A stretch of 64,000 nucleotides of DNA from Pseudomonadales bacterium (lineage in GTDB: Bacteria > Pseudomonadota > Gammaproteobacteria > Pseudomonadales > Azotimanducaceae): assembly GCA_017854255.1 (NCBI GenBank), contig JAFMIA010000003.1:35288-99287 (forward strand). Reading direction: 5' to 3'. Position numbers and translations under genes: made by a program. The first letter of the stretch is position 1, and every line of letters begins with the position of its first letter. Of the stretch, positions 54,227 through 63,814 are shown one piece after another. Under the pieces are notes generated by a model that saw only the letters and a list, made by a program, of their open reading frames with translations, was not told the DNA's origin and searched no databases.

Positions 54227-54796
54227 TTACGCGCCATCCACCGGCCTTAATGCAAGGGTTAGAAAATCCAACAAGATCAGCGCCGTTAAGCCCCAAATTC
54301 GGTAACCATCAAACTCATAGATCGGTGCCATTTGAATCACACCTTGTCGCGCCAAACGCTCGGTGGCTACTCTTACGTCTTTTTCCAGCCAGGATAAAGG
54401 CACCTCAAAAACGTCGCTGACTTCATCTTGATTCGGCTTCAAAACAACCGTTTCAGGCATCATCCCGACAAAGGGGGTCACCCAAAGACCATGTTTCGAG
54501 ATGAGTCCAGGCAATTCGCCAATCAACTCAATCTGATCCATCGCAACGCCCAACTCTTCCACCGTTTCTCGTCGGGCCGTCGCAGCAAGGTCCGCATCGT
54601 TTAAGTCCCGTTTACCACCTGGAAGGGCCACTTCACCGGCGTGCGAGGACAGGGCGCTTGCTCGAACTGTGAGCACGACCGTGGGCGTCAAACCCAACCG
54701 AATCAGGACCATAACGGCCGCGTCCGCTCGGGCAAGATACGCGTCTGGGCGCGGGCTAAGGCGCAGCGCGGCAAGCCTTGATCGCAACACCTTCAT
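54227..54796 (-). CDS. nudL: Nudix hydrolase, CoA pyrophosphatase (NudL-like)
   Basis: A 189-residue Nudix hydrolase. The NudL-type UPF0035 motif preceding the box (LTVRASALSSHAGEVALPGG) and the Nudix box GGKRDLNDADLAATARRETVEELG (in part: RRETVEELG) are present. Family members cleave CoA and its derivatives to 3',5'-ADP and phosphopantetheine. ATG 54796, with GGAG seven bases upstream, gives the normal length; the frame is open 12 codons further. It lies next to the gamma-carbonic anhydrase gene on the same strand and is divergent from a second Nudix gene. Confidence 0.88.
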   Translation of the reverse strand: MKVLRSRLAALRLSPRPDAYLARADAAVMVLIRLGLTPTVVLTVRASALSSHAGEVALPGGKRDLNDADLAATARRETVEELGVAMDQIELIGELPGLISKHGLWVTPFVGMMPETVVLKPNQDEVSDVFEVPLSWLEKDVRVATERLARQGVIQMAPIYEFDGYRIWGLTALILLDFLTLALRPVDGA

Positions 54797-54849
54797 CAAA
54801 GTGCTCCGGATCGCTGTGCAGCCCGAGCACAAACCTTTATCATTCCCCC

Positions 54850-55395
54850 ATGAAATATTGTAGCCAATGCGGCGGTACTGTCGCTCAGAGAATTCCCGAC
54901 GGCGATACGCAGCAACGCTTTGTCTGCGGGCATTGTGATGTTATCCATTATCAAAATCCTAGAATCATCGCGGGATGCATTCCGGTGTATGAAGATCAGG
55001 TCCTGTTGTGCAGACGCGCGATCGAACCGCGCTATGGGAAATGGACGCTACCCGCCGGGTTTCTTGAAAACGGAGAGTCTATCTCACAGGGCGCCCTGCG
55101 AGAAACCCTGGAAGAGGCCAACGCCCGCGTTGAGATTGATACGCTCTATACGATTTTCAGCCTGCCGCACATTTCTCAGGTGTATGTGTTTTATAAAGCA
55201 AGGCTCCTGGATCTTGATTTTTTCTCCGGCATCGAAAGTCTTGAGACAAAACTCTTCGCAGAAGCCGATATCCCCTGGTCTGAACTCTCATTTGCGGCCA
55301 TCACGCAAACCCTTGAGCATTTCTTTTCAGATCAACGTCAAGGCGTTTTCATCACTCGAGAAGCCACCATCGACCCACGGCCAAACACGGCTTAG
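54850..55395 (+). CDS. Nudix hydrolase with N-terminal zinc ribbon
   Basis: A 181-residue protein. A four-Cys zinc ribbon (CSQCGG at residues 4-9 and CGHCDV near 27-32) is followed by a Nudix domain with [23 protein letters not shown]. Zinc-ribbon Nudix enzymes of this type relate to NADH pyrophosphatase NudC but are shorter and lack the NudC SQPWPFPxS motif, so the substrate is unknown (possibly ADP-ribose or another nucleotide sugar). ATG 54850 begins MKYCSQCGG; upstream codons do not fit. Its last four bases overlap the purL end, convergently. Confidence 0.88.
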   Translation: MKYCSQCGGTVAQRIPDGDTQQRFVCGHCDVIHYQNPRIIAGCIPVYEDQVLLCRRAIEPRYGKWTLPAGFLENGESISQGALRETLEEANARVEIDTLYTIFSLPHISQVYVFYKARLLDLDFFSGIESLETKLFAEADIPWSELSFAAITQTLEHFFSDQRQGVFITREATIDPRPNTA

Positions 55396-58300
55396 CGCAA
55401 CCAGGCCGCAGCTGATTTAAACATCATCGCCCAAGGACTCAAATCACCCAAGCCTTGCGGTTGCCAAGACCATTGAGCGCCGCGGAAGGATCGCTCTGGA
55501 TGCGGCATCATGGCCGTAACTCGGCCATCCAAGGACGCAACCGCCGTTAAGCCGCCGGGCGAACCATTCGGATTCGCCGGATAACGCTGCGTCGGCGCGC
55601 CATCATTACCAACAAATCGCATCGCAATTTGTTGATTGACAGCGAGCTGTTGCGCCGCTGCGTCCGACAGGGCCGCCCGCCCTTCCCCGTGTGAGACCAC
55701 AATCGGTAAATAAGCGCCTTCTAACGCTTTTAGCAACACGCTGTGACTGGGCATCACTTCAACCATCGAAAACCGGGCTTCAAACTGCTCTGAGCGATTT
55801 CTGACAAACCGAGGCCAATGTTCAGCGCCAGGAATCAGATCCGTCAGTTGAGACAGCATTTGACACCCATTACAGACGCCCAGTGCCAACGTATCCGGAC
55901 GATGAAAAAAAGCCTCGAATTGATCCGCGATGCCTGCATTCATCAAGATACTTTTGGCCCAACCAGACCCAGCCCCTAAAACATCGCCATAGGAGAATCC
56001 GCCGCACGCGGCGAGCGCCTGAAAGCCATCCAAAGATCGGCGCGCGCTAATCAGATCACTCATATGAACATCAACAGCTTCAAAGCCCGCTGCCGTAAAC
56101 GCGGCCGCCATTTCCACCTGACTGTTAACGCCCTGCTCGCGCAATATCGCAACCTTGGGTTTTACGCCCACGTTAACCATCGGCGCTAACAACGCGGCCG
56201 TCACGCCGGCTGGCACCGTCATACTCAGCCCAGGGTCTGCGTCATCCGCAAGCACAGAGAACGCCTCCTCAACACACTCAGGGTGATCCCGAAGGCTCTG
56301 CAGCTGATAGCTGACCGTCGACCACCGCTGAGCGAGCGCGCCCCGCGCATAGCACGCAACTGGTTGCGAATCTTGGAAAATCCGGACCTGCTGGTCCGGT
56401 TGCGGCGCCCCCAGGTCGAGCATGCACAGGCCTCGAGCAAGCATGTTTTCAGACCACAAATTAAGGCTCTCAGACTCAATTTGAAGCACAACACCGACCT
56501 CTTCATTGAACAGAAACGGGAGTAAGGGCTCGTCCTTTGGTATATCAACGGTTAAACCACAATGTCCTGCAAAGGCCATCTCAACCAATGTAGTGAATAG
56601 CCCACCATCGGAGCGATCGTGCATCGCAAGGATCGTGGCACGCAGGGCTGGATCTTGAAGCACCGCCCACAAAGCCTTGAGACTTGAGAAGTCGGTTGCA
56701 TCCGGCACATCGGCATCCATCTGTGAAAAACATTGCTGGATAATCGCGCCGCCAAGCCGCCGGTGTCCGCCTGGTAATTCTAAAAGGATTAAACGGCTAG
56801 GCCGCTTTGAGAGCTCCGGCGTAAAGGTGTGAGCAATGTCTATGACCGGTGCAAACGCGGAAATAATCAAAGACACGGGCGAGGTGACCTGTTTGTCCTC
56901 GTCGTTTTGACGCCATTTGGTTTGCATCGACATCGAGTCTTTACCCACGGGAATGCAGATCCCAAGCGCAGGACACATTTGCATTCCCACCGCCTCAACG
57001 GTCTCAAAAAGACTGGCATCCTCGCCGGCATGACCACTGGCGGCCATCCAGTTAGCCGACAACTTCACTTGACTCAAAGCGCCGATATTTGCCGATGACA
57101 AATTGGTTAACGCCTCGGCCACGGCCATCCGACCCGATGCGGGACCATTGAAGACAGCCAGCGGCGTTCGCTCACCGATCGCCATCGCTTCACCCACACA
57201 ATCCTTAAAGCCCGCCGCAGTGACCGCCACGTCCGAAACCGGTATTTGCCACGGCCCCACCATCTGATCCCGAGCGACCAAACCGCCAACACTGCGATCC
57301 CCAATGGTGATTAAAAAACTTTTATTGCCGACACTCGGGTGGGTCAATACCCGCTGAACGGCGTCGTCGAGCGTCGCGGTGAGCGGCTGCCTTGGGGCCT
57401 CGCGCTTTATTTTTGTTGCCTGTTTATGCAACTTTGGCGGCTTGCCAAACAACACCGACATGGGCAAATCAACCGGTTGATCCTCAAACAAGGGATCCTT
57501 AACGGTCAAATGCGGCGCCTTGATCGCCCGCCCGACAACCGCAACCGGACAGCGTTCCCGCTCGCACAAAAACAGGAACTGTTCGAGCTGCTCGGGGCCG
57601 ATCGCCAGGACATATCGCTCCTGCGCTTCGTTACACCAGAGCTCTAGCGGCGACAACTTCGACTCAGCACTCGGAATCGCGCGCAAATCGAACGCGCCGC
57701 CACACCCGCCATCTTTAACCAGCTCGGGCAGCGCGTTCGATAAACCACCCGCACCCACGTCATGAATAAATCGAATCGGATTGTTAGGCCCGAGCTGCCA
57801 GCAGCGGTCAATCACCTCCTGACACCGGTGCTCGATTTCAGGATTACCCCGCTGAACACTCGCAAAATCCAGATCCGCATCACCCGTACCGGTTGCAATC
57901 GAGGAGGCCGCGCCACCACCCAAACCAATTAACATCGCCGGGCCACCCAAAACCACCAATGCGTCTCCCGGCACAATGGCACCCTTATCGACGTGATCCG
58001 GTCGAATATTACCCATTCCGCCCGCGATCATAATCGGCTTATGGTAGCCCCACCGCTCGCCCGCCAAGGTCATTTCAAAGGATCGAAAATAGCCCGCCAG
58101 ATTCGGGCGTCCAAACTCGTTATTAAACGCCGCGCCCCCGATTGGGCCCTCCAGCATAATCGACAAGGGCGACGCGATTCGCGCAGGCAGGCCAAAGTCT
58201 GTCTCCCAAGGCGCAGGGGCATTGGGGATTCTTAAATTAGAGACCGTAAAGCCAATTAAACCCGCCTTGGGTTTTGAACCACGGCCCACAGCCCCTTCGT

Positions 58301-59258
58301 CCCGAATTTCCCCACCCGCCCCGGTCGCGGCACCGGGGAACGGCGCAATCGCCGTTGGATGATTGTGGGTTTCAACCTTCATCAAAATCGGTGTTTGTTC
58401 AGTGCAATACCCAAAAATGCCGGTTTCCGGATCCGGATAAAATCGGTCGGAAACCGACCCCTCAATCACCGAAGCATTGTCACTGTAGGCGCTTAAGACA
58501 CCCCGGCCCGCACTTTTATCATAGGTATTCTGGATCATATCCATCAGACTGTGCGCGCGCGCCACACCCTCTACCGTCCAATCGGCTTTAAAGATTTTAT
58601 GGCGGCAGTGTTCTGAATTTGCCTGGGCAAACATCATCAATTCAACGTCGGTTGGATTCCGAGCCAGGTTTTCAAAGGCGGCTTTTAGGTAGTCGATCTC
58701 ATCCTCAGCCAGCGCCAGACCTAAGTCCACATTGGCGCGCTCAATGGCGCCGATACCGGTTTCTAAAAGGGCAATCGCCTTACCCGGCTGCGGCGGAATT
58801 CGCTCAAATAACGGCTGGGCTGCGGAACGTTCGGTTAAGACGGACTCGGTCATGGGATCAAAGAGCAGTGCTGCAAGGGTTTCTTGATCTGCCCTTGAGA
58901 CCGGGGCATCGCCCTCGATCGAGAACGCATAACGGATCCCGCGCTCTAAGTGCTGGACCCCTGTGAGCCCACAAATGTCCGCAATTTCAGTCGCTTTTGA
59001 TCGCCAGGGCGACAGGGTTCCAAGCCGAGGCACAACAAATAACTCAAATCGGGTTAAGCGCGGGTTTGGCTCAGCTCCGGCATTCAGCAGAACCTTAAGT
59101 TGCGCCTGCATCTCACTCGTCAGATCGCTTGAGGTTTCCAAAAAGTATTCATACTGGGTCTCCTCGAGGACGCAGGATAATCCGGCCGCTTGGATTTTTG
59201 TTTGGAGCTTTTCGATTCGAAATGCGGAAAGCGCCTTCTGACCAGGGATGTAAAGCAT
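55392..59258 (-). CDS. purL: Phosphoribosylformylglycinamidine synthase (single-chain PurL)
   Basis: A 1288-residue enzyme of purine synthesis that converts FGAR and glutamine to FGAM. In order: an N-terminal PurS-like domain (about 1-150), a linker, two ATP-binding AIRS-like halves with [21 protein letters not shown] and [19 protein letters not shown] (in part), and a C-terminal glutaminase domain with catalytic Cys in [11 protein letters not shown] and the His/Glu dyad region VSHGEGRA. This is the large gammaproteobacterial form. It ends in a four-base convergent overlap with the zinc-ribbon Nudix gene. Confidence 0.98.
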   Translation of the reverse strand: MLYIPGQKALSAFRIEKLQTKIQAAGLSCVLEETQYEYFLETSSDLTSEMQAQLKVLLNAGAEPNPRLTRFELFVVPRLGTLSPWRSKATEIADICGLTGVQHLERGIRYAFSIEGDAPVSRADQETLAALLFDPMTESVLTERSAAQPLFERIPPQPGKAIALLETGIGAIERANVDLGLALAEDEIDYLKAAFENLARNPTDVELMMFAQANSEHCRHKIFKADWTVEGVARAHSLMDMIQNTYDKSAGRGVLSAYSDNASVIEGSVSDRFYPDPETGIFGYCTEQTPILMKVETHNHPTAIAPFPGAATGAGGEIRDEGAVGRGSKPKAGLIGFTVSNLRIPNAPAPWETDFGLPARIASPLSIMLEGPIGGAAFNNEFGRPNLAGYFRSFEMTLAGERWGYHKPIMIAGGMGNIRPDHVDKGAIVPGDALVVLGGPAMLIGLGGGAASSIATGTGDADLDFASVQRGNPEIEHRCQEVIDRCWQLGPNNPIRFIHDVGAGGLSNALPELVKDGGCGGAFDLRAIPSAESKLSPLELWCNEAQERYVLAIGPEQLEQFLFLCERERCPVAVVGRAIKAPHLTVKDPLFEDQPVDLPMSVLFGKPPKLHKQATKIKREAPRQPLTATLDDAVQRVLTHPSVGNKSFLITIGDRSVGGLVARDQMVGPWQIPVSDVAVTAAGFKDCVGEAMAIGERTPLAVFNGPASGRMAVAEALTNLSSANIGALSQVKLSANWMAASGHAGEDASLFETVEAVGMQMCPALGICIPVGKDSMSMQTKWRQNDEDKQVTSPVSLIISAFAPVIDIAHTFTPELSKRPSRLILLELPGGHRRLGGAIIQQCFSQMDADVPDATDFSSLKALWAVLQDPALRATILAMHDRSDGGLFTTLVEMAFAGHCGLTVDIPKDEPLLPFLFNEEVGVVLQIESESLNLWSENMLARGLCMLDLGAPQPDQQVRIFQDSQPVACYARGALAQRWSTVSYQLQSLRDHPECVEEAFSVLADDADPGLSMTVPAGVTAALLAPMVNVGVKPKVAILREQGVNSQVEMAAAFTAAGFEAVDVHMSDLISARRSLDGFQALAACGGFSYGDVLGAGSGWAKSILMNAGIADQFEAFFHRPDTLALGVCNGCQMLSQLTDLIPGAEHWPRFVRNRSEQFEARFSMVEVMPSHSVLLKALEGAYLPIVVSHGEGRAALSDAAAQQLAVNQQIAMRFVGNDGAPTQRYPANPNGSPGGLTAVASLDGRVTAMMPHPERSFRGAQWSWQPQGLGDLSPWAMMFKSAAAWLR

Positions 59259-59352
59259 GCTATCGCCATTGAGAACAAACGCTTATTATAGCCTTGCTTT
59301 GCTTGCGGTCCCATGACTTGCTGCGTTGCTGGCTTCAAAAAGGGGATAAATT

Positions 59353-59835
59353 ATGACCGAGACCCTCGTCCTCCCTGAAACATCGGATCGGGCCACGCGC
59401 TATCACGCGCTTATTCCTCAAATACAAGCCCTGCTTCAAGATGAGGACGATCTGATAGCAAGCCTTGCCAATACCGCCGCGGGTCTTTTTCAAGGCTTAA
59501 ACGTGCTTTGGGCCGGTTTCTATCTGGTTAAACACGGTGGGTTGGTGCTGGGCCCGTTTCAAGGCCCCATTGCCTGCACTCGAATCAAACTGGGTGACGG
59601 CGTTTGCGGGCAGAGTTGGGCACAACGCAAAACCATCATTGTCGACGATGTTGATGACTTTCCTGGGCATATCGCTTGCTCAGCCGCCTCGAAGTCGGAG
59701 ATCGTGGTGCCAATCATTAAGCAGAATCGAGTCGTCGGTGTGCTGGATATTGACAGCATTCAGCCCAAAAATTTTAGCGACATTGATCGAGTCGCACTGG
59801 AGGATCTCAGTCGCATCTTGTCGACCAAGTTTTAA
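59353..59835 (+). CDS. msrC: Free methionine-(R)-sulfoxide reductase (GAF domain)
   Basis: A 160-residue GAF-fold enzyme that reduces free Met-R-sulfoxide. Three catalytic-site cysteines are visible: GPIACTRIKLGDGVCGQSW holds two, and GHIACSAASKSEIVVP the third. The spacing matches fRMsr (E. coli YebR). A purine-rich AGGGGA lies six bases before ATG. It is divergent from purL and overlaps the tadA end by four bases. In E. coli and Pseudomonas mltF usually lies near purL; here msrC occupies that place. Confidence 0.93.
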   Translation: MTETLVLPETSDRATRYHALIPQIQALLQDEDDLIASLANTAAGLFQGLNVLWAGFYLVKHGGLVLGPFQGPIACTRIKLGDGVCGQSWAQRKTIIVDDVDDFPGHIACSAASKSEIVVPIIKQNRVVGVLDIDSIQPKNFSDIDRVALEDLSRILSTKF

Positions 59836-60347
59836 GTCCCCGGCGGGCCCTGTCGTTTAGCCTTAAAAAAGGCCTTAAGCCGCGCCGAACTCGCCGCTGC
59901 CAGAATGCCGCCTCGCGCGACGACCTGATGATTCAAGTAGGTTGACTCGAAAAAACGCTGTTGCGAGCAAACCGCCCCGGCCCTCGGTTCACTGGCGCCA
60001 AACACCAGGGTTTGAAGCCGCGCATGAACCATCGCGCCCGCGCACATTGCACAGGGTTCCAAGGTGACATAAAGCGTCGCCGGCACAACCCGATAGTTTT
60101 TCAGCACTTGTGCCGCCTGCCGAAGCGCCACGATCTCAGCATGGGCCGTTGGGTCTTGATCCGCGATCATTCGGTTATGGCCGCGGCCAATGACGATCCC
60201 ATCAGAGACCACCACCGCGCCCACTGGCACTTCTCCCAGGCCTTCAGCCAAGGCGGCCTGCTCCAGCGCGAGCATCATGTAGCCTTCATCTCGATCTAAG
60301 TCGCTGATCGGCGCCGTTCCCGCGTCGTTATCAACTGTTTTGATCAA
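59832..60347 (-). CDS. tadA: tRNA-specific adenosine deaminase TadA
   Basis: A 171-residue zinc deaminase that converts A34 to inosine in tRNA-Arg(ACG). Zinc and catalytic motifs are HAEIVALRQAA and EPCAMCAGAMVHAR; the N-terminal EVPVGAVVV is typical. The frame starts at TTG 60347, overlapping the NnrU-family stop (TTGA). An ATG pair 23 codons in (MMLALEQA), with GAAGG four bases upstream, would still give a complete domain, so the true start is open. Confidence 0.94.
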   Translation of the reverse strand: MIKTVDNDAGTAPISDLDRDEGYMMLALEQAALAEGLGEVPVGAVVVSDGIVIGRGHNRMIADQDPTAHAEIVALRQAAQVLKNYRVVPATLYVTLEPCAMCAGAMVHARLQTLVFGASEPRAGAVCSQQRFFESTYLNHQVVARGGILAAASSARLKAFFKAKRQGPPGT

Positions 60348-60889
60348 GACAATTCAACCCCAAACAACGCACCGTGAAATGTGTAAACAAAAAAGGTTAA
60401 TCCACTGGCTAATCCCAGGGTCAGACCATCAAAGATCCAACGGGGCGCGGGTTTGGGGTTGTTTTTTTGTCTCCCGGACGCGGTCAGGGCCGAGGCGACC
60501 ACCAAAACAAAAAAGCAACCAAACATCAGCCAAGCATGCAGGTCCGGGTTAACCGCCAAATGCGTCAGCGCCCAAAGACTGATCCCAAGGGTCATCGGAT
60601 GTTGAACGCGATACCGCGTCCATCCTGGGACATTTGCTGCAATTAAAAAGAAAAAGGCCGCAAACATGAGCCAAGGACTCAGTATGCCCACCCAAGGCAA
60701 AACCGGCGCCTCGATTGCAAATTTCGGATCGTAACCCGCACTGATCAAGCCAAGTCCGAATAGGCTCATCAAACTGAACAACCCCAGATAGAGCGCTGTC
60801 GGTATAAAGGTCTGGATGCGCAGCCGGACGGGTTGAATCAACATCAAACCGTGAGGACCAAAAAATAAGCATAAACCCATATAGAACAT
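60344..60889 (-). CDS. NnrU-family inner-membrane protein
   Basis: A 181-residue protein with about five or six membrane segments. The family signature HPMTLGISLWALTHLAVNPDLHAWLMFG (in part: HPMTLGISLWALTHL) is clear. NnrU proteins were first tied to nitric-oxide metabolism, while the wider family (including DUF1295-like and methyltransferase-like members) has no settled role. ATG 60889 with a perfect AGGAGG five bases upstream is chosen over the frame's earlier start at 60925. It overlaps tadA by four bases. Confidence 0.83.
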   Translation of the reverse strand: MFYMGLCLFFGPHGLMLIQPVRLRIQTFIPTALYLGLFSLMSLFGLGLISAGYDPKFAIEAPVLPWVGILSPWLMFAAFFFLIAANVPGWTRYRVQHPMTLGISLWALTHLAVNPDLHAWLMFGCFFVLVVASALTASGRQKNNPKPAPRWIFDGLTLGLASGLTFFVYTFHGALFGVELS

Positions 60890-61236
60890 ATCGACCTCCT
60901 CGAGTCTGAGTCTTGCTTTAAACAAGGCTCAATTGATTCTACTGTCGTTACCCAATCTAGAATTACCCCGGACTTTTTTAAGTCAAACCCTGATTAAACG
61001 GGCTTTTCTTATTCGAGCATTTATCGATCGAGCCCTCAAGGCGCGCAATCGATCATCGCCTCAAAGTCGAGCCGTTCGTTGGCGCCGCCAAGGCAGCTCT
61101 ATTTGCCCTATACGGGCGGCCGATTAATCGATGCAATCCGATTTCACTCAGGCGCGCTCCTCGTTGGATCCATGAGCCCTCACCTTAGTGAGCTGCTGGC
61201 TTAAGGGTCCCTTAGATGCCAGACATTCACGCCCCT
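60890..61236. other. 347-base intergenic region
   Basis: Between the NnrU-family start and the COG0523 GTPase stop, both on the minus strand. It contains a short hairpin CTCAC-CTTA-GTGAG (61179-61192) without a U-run. Nothing else recognisable was seen; short open frames here have poor composition. Confidence 0.4.
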
Positions 61237-62130
61237 TTACTTGATGAGCACATCGAAACACTCAGTAAGCGCTGAAAAATCAAGCTCAATGTCACCCCGC
61301 CAAATAAACTGCACACCCTGGCCCTGGGCGCGGGCGACTGCTCGCGCCTGAAAATGCGCGCGCGTCGCCTGCACTAAGACCGCGTCTGTCGGCCCTACCA
61401 GCCAACCCTTAACCCGTTCAATTTCGGGATGATCTGCAATGAATTTTTGTAGCGCGTCCGGGGCAAGGTCTGGTTTTGGAAAAATAACGCGATGTTGAAA
61501 TAAAGGCGCCTTGATGCCAGCCTCAAGACGTCCTCTTTGATCAAAGCAATACCCGGGCGCCAGGGCCGCAGGTAGCGAACCCGATGACGGCAATTGATCA
61601 ATATCCTTTGCTAACCGAGTCAGCGATGGATGCACCCCCTCGGATCGTTTGGTTTGCAGAACCCAGTCTGCCGCCGCAATCTGCTCTTTAATCAAGGGCG
61701 ATAAATAAGCATCCGCGAGCAATCGAGGCGCATCGAACCCATCCACCAACGTGACCACTTTCGCCAGTGCGTAGCCTTCTGCTTGACTGGTCAAGGTCGC
61801 AAGACGGCTGGCTTTCGCAACCCCACTGGCCTCGAACACCAACGCGCTAAAATCGTCCTGCCGCAATCGGGCCAACTGGCCGGCAAGGTCCGCGCTGATC
61901 TGGCAACAGGCACAACCATTAGTTAGAGAAAGGGTTGTGCCTTGCTGGCCAGTAATCAAGGCCTCGTCCACCGCGAGCGCACCCAAATCATTCACGATGA
62001 CCGCAAACGGTTGCACTGCCTCGGCAAGCATCCGATTGATCAAGGTCGTTTTTCCCGCCCCAAGATAACCGGCAATCACAGTTAGCGGACGATCGTTATG
62101 CCGACCATTAGATGATTTAAGCGGTTTCAA
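61237..62130 (-). CDS. COG0523 (CobW/G3E) GTPase, putative metallochaperone
   Basis: A GTPase of the G3E family with Walker A GYLGAGKTTLI, the zinc-binding GCxCC motif as NGCACC, EASGVAKAS in place of the usual ESSG region, and a C-terminal CobW_C domain (about 220-297). GCACC proteins bind zinc and can hand metal to client enzymes. The frame is open far into the amidohydrolase gene; I choose TTG 62130 (LKPLKSSNGRHNDRPLTVI), giving 297 residues and a 14-base overlap with the amidohydrolase stop. That overlap suggests the amidohydrolase as client. The start is uncertain. Confidence 0.85.
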   Translation of the reverse strand: MKPLKSSNGRHNDRPLTVIAGYLGAGKTTLINRMLAEAVQPFAVIVNDLGALAVDEALITGQQGTTLSLTNGCACCQISADLAGQLARLRQDDFSALVFEASGVAKASRLATLTSQAEGYALAKVVTLVDGFDAPRLLADAYLSPLIKEQIAAADWVLQTKRSEGVHPSLTRLAKDIDQLPSSGSLPAALAPGYCFDQRGRLEAGIKAPLFQHRVIFPKPDLAPDALQKFIADHPEIERVKGWLVGPTDAVLVQATRAHFQARAVARAQGQGVQFIWRGDIELDFSALTECFDVLIK

Positions 62131-63754
62131 TGGGCGCCACGCTTCCTTCAAACACGGTTGCGACAACCCGAATATCTTTGATCCGCATTGGATCAACCGT
62201 TAAGGGACTGTCGGACAAGACGGTTAGATCGGCGCGTTTACCCGCTCGAAGGCTCCCCGTGAAGGTTTCAATGCCGAGAATTTTGGCCGCATTGAGCGTG
62301 ACCGCCGCCAGCGCTTGATTCGGCGTCAGGCACTCTGCCGGCCCCATCTGCTCACCTTGGGCATTGATGCGGTTCACCGCGACCCACATATTGAGCAAGG
62401 GCTGGGCCGGCGCCATCGTAAAATCTGAATGCAGGGCCGTGGTAATGCCGGCGTCGAAACAGGTTTTTAAGCGCCCCATTGTCGAGGCCCGCTCATACCC
62501 CACGGACAGTTCCGCATAACGTCCTGACAATTCATGCAGATAATAAATATTCGCCGAAACCGATGCGCCCAGTCCTTTCGCGCGCTCGATTTGCTCTGGC
62601 GTTGCATACCCCATGTGCTCCAGCGTAAAGCCATGCAACAGCCTTGGATGCTCGGCCTGGGCCTTTGCCAGGCCGTCTAGGGCAACTTCAACCCCCATAT
62701 CACCGGTCACATGAACATGGATCTGGTAACCCGCCCGCCAAAAATTCAGAATATGCTCGTGCAGCACCTCGGGCGCGGTGAGCCACTCACCCACATGCCC
62801 GTTCAGATAACCTGGCGACAATAGCTGTGCGAGCTGGGAAAAAAACGCCCCATCGGAAAACAATTTCACCCGGGCTCGAAAATTCAGTCGATGACTGCTG
62901 TTCGCGGACAAGTCCGACAGCAACGCCTGGGTTTCTTCAAAACTGCGATTATGGGTAATCACGGCACCATGCGGGACTTGCTCGATTCGAAAGGGTGTGT
63001 CGTCGCGTTCGAAAATTTTAACCGTTGTGGCCAACTCTCGCTCAAAGTCGAACAAACCTACGGCCAGGTCGCCAATGGTTGTGTGACCACCGGCGTGCAC
63101 GACTTGCTTTAATCGTTCAAGACCGAGCGTGAATCGCGTGTCTGAAAGGATATAAGGGTTTAACTTTTGGATCGCAAACGCCAAGCCATTTTCGAAAAAA
63201 CGACCCGCCTCAAAATCGATCTGCGCGCGACCTGAAATCGACGCCTCGGTGATGCCAAGCTGCGCCATGCACGCGGTATTCATATGCAACTCATGGAAAG
63301 ACCGGTTCCACGCAACGATCGGCCGATCGGCATCAATTGCGTCCAAGCGATCTCGGTGCATCGTTCCATGCCAGAGATCATGATGACCCCAGAAGATCAG
63401 AATCTCGTCGGTAACCGTTGCACTGATGCGGTGCATTTCTTGGTCAAAGGCGTGCGGCGTGAGTGATGCTGGGACCTCACACCAGGGCAGCGTCCAAGGC
63501 ATTGCCGTTATAAAGTGCATCGGGAGTATCACCGCCGCCATTGCAGGGTGCAGATGCGGGTCAATGAACCCTGGCACGATCACGCAGTCCTGAAAGGTCT
63601 CAATGATTTGATAATCGTCGCGGATGAGCCATGGTGAAAGGCTCTCAAGACTCCCCACTTCAAGGATCTCGCCATCACGAATCGCAATCGCCGTCGCCTC
63701 TGGCAACGAAGGATTCATCGTGACGATATTTTTAGCGACATAAACCTCGATCAT
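62117..63754 (-). CDS. Metal-dependent amidohydrolase (YtcJ-like, amidohydrolase family 3)
   Basis: A 545-residue TIM-barrel hydrolase. Metal-site motifs are FIDPHLHPAM (first HxH, about residues 64-73), HVHVTGDMGVEVALDG, LEHMGYA and HSDFTMAPAQP. The composite N/C-terminal small domain ends with GKRADLTVLSDSPL. Relatives act on formamides, ureas or cyclic amides; the substrate cannot be named. ATG 63754 has AAGGAG five bases upstream and is preferred to the upstream 63796 opening. It is translationally overlapped with the COG0523 GTPase. Confidence 0.87.
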   Translation of the reverse strand: MIEVYVAKNIVTMNPSLPEATAIAIRDGEILEVGSLESLSPWLIRDDYQIIETFQDCVIVPGFIDPHLHPAMAAVILPMHFITAMPWTLPWCEVPASLTPHAFDQEMHRISATVTDEILIFWGHHDLWHGTMHRDRLDAIDADRPIVAWNRSFHELHMNTACMAQLGITEASISGRAQIDFEAGRFFENGLAFAIQKLNPYILSDTRFTLGLERLKQVVHAGGHTTIGDLAVGLFDFERELATTVKIFERDDTPFRIEQVPHGAVITHNRSFEETQALLSDLSANSSHRLNFRARVKLFSDGAFFSQLAQLLSPGYLNGHVGEWLTAPEVLHEHILNFWRAGYQIHVHVTGDMGVEVALDGLAKAQAEHPRLLHGFTLEHMGYATPEQIERAKGLGASVSANIYYLHELSGRYAELSVGYERASTMGRLKTCFDAGITTALHSDFTMAPAQPLLNMWVAVNRINAQGEQMGPAECLTPNQALAAVTLNAAKILGIETFTGSLRAGKRADLTVLSDSPLTVDPMRIKDIRVVATVFEGSVAPIETA

Positions 63755-63798
63755 CGTGTCTCCTTGGTTCTTCTTTGGATCCATGCCCAGCGTCACCC

Positions 63799-63814
63799 TC
63801 GCAAACGGTTGCGA
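63799..63814 (-). promoter_or_regulatory. Palindromic operator candidate upstream of the amidohydrolase
   Basis: TCGCAA-ACGG-TTGCGA, a perfect six-base inverted repeat, lies 45 bases upstream of the amidohydrolase ATG. The position and symmetry suit a dimeric repressor site. It does not resemble a Zur box, and no adjacent regulator gene is in the window. Confidence 0.35.
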
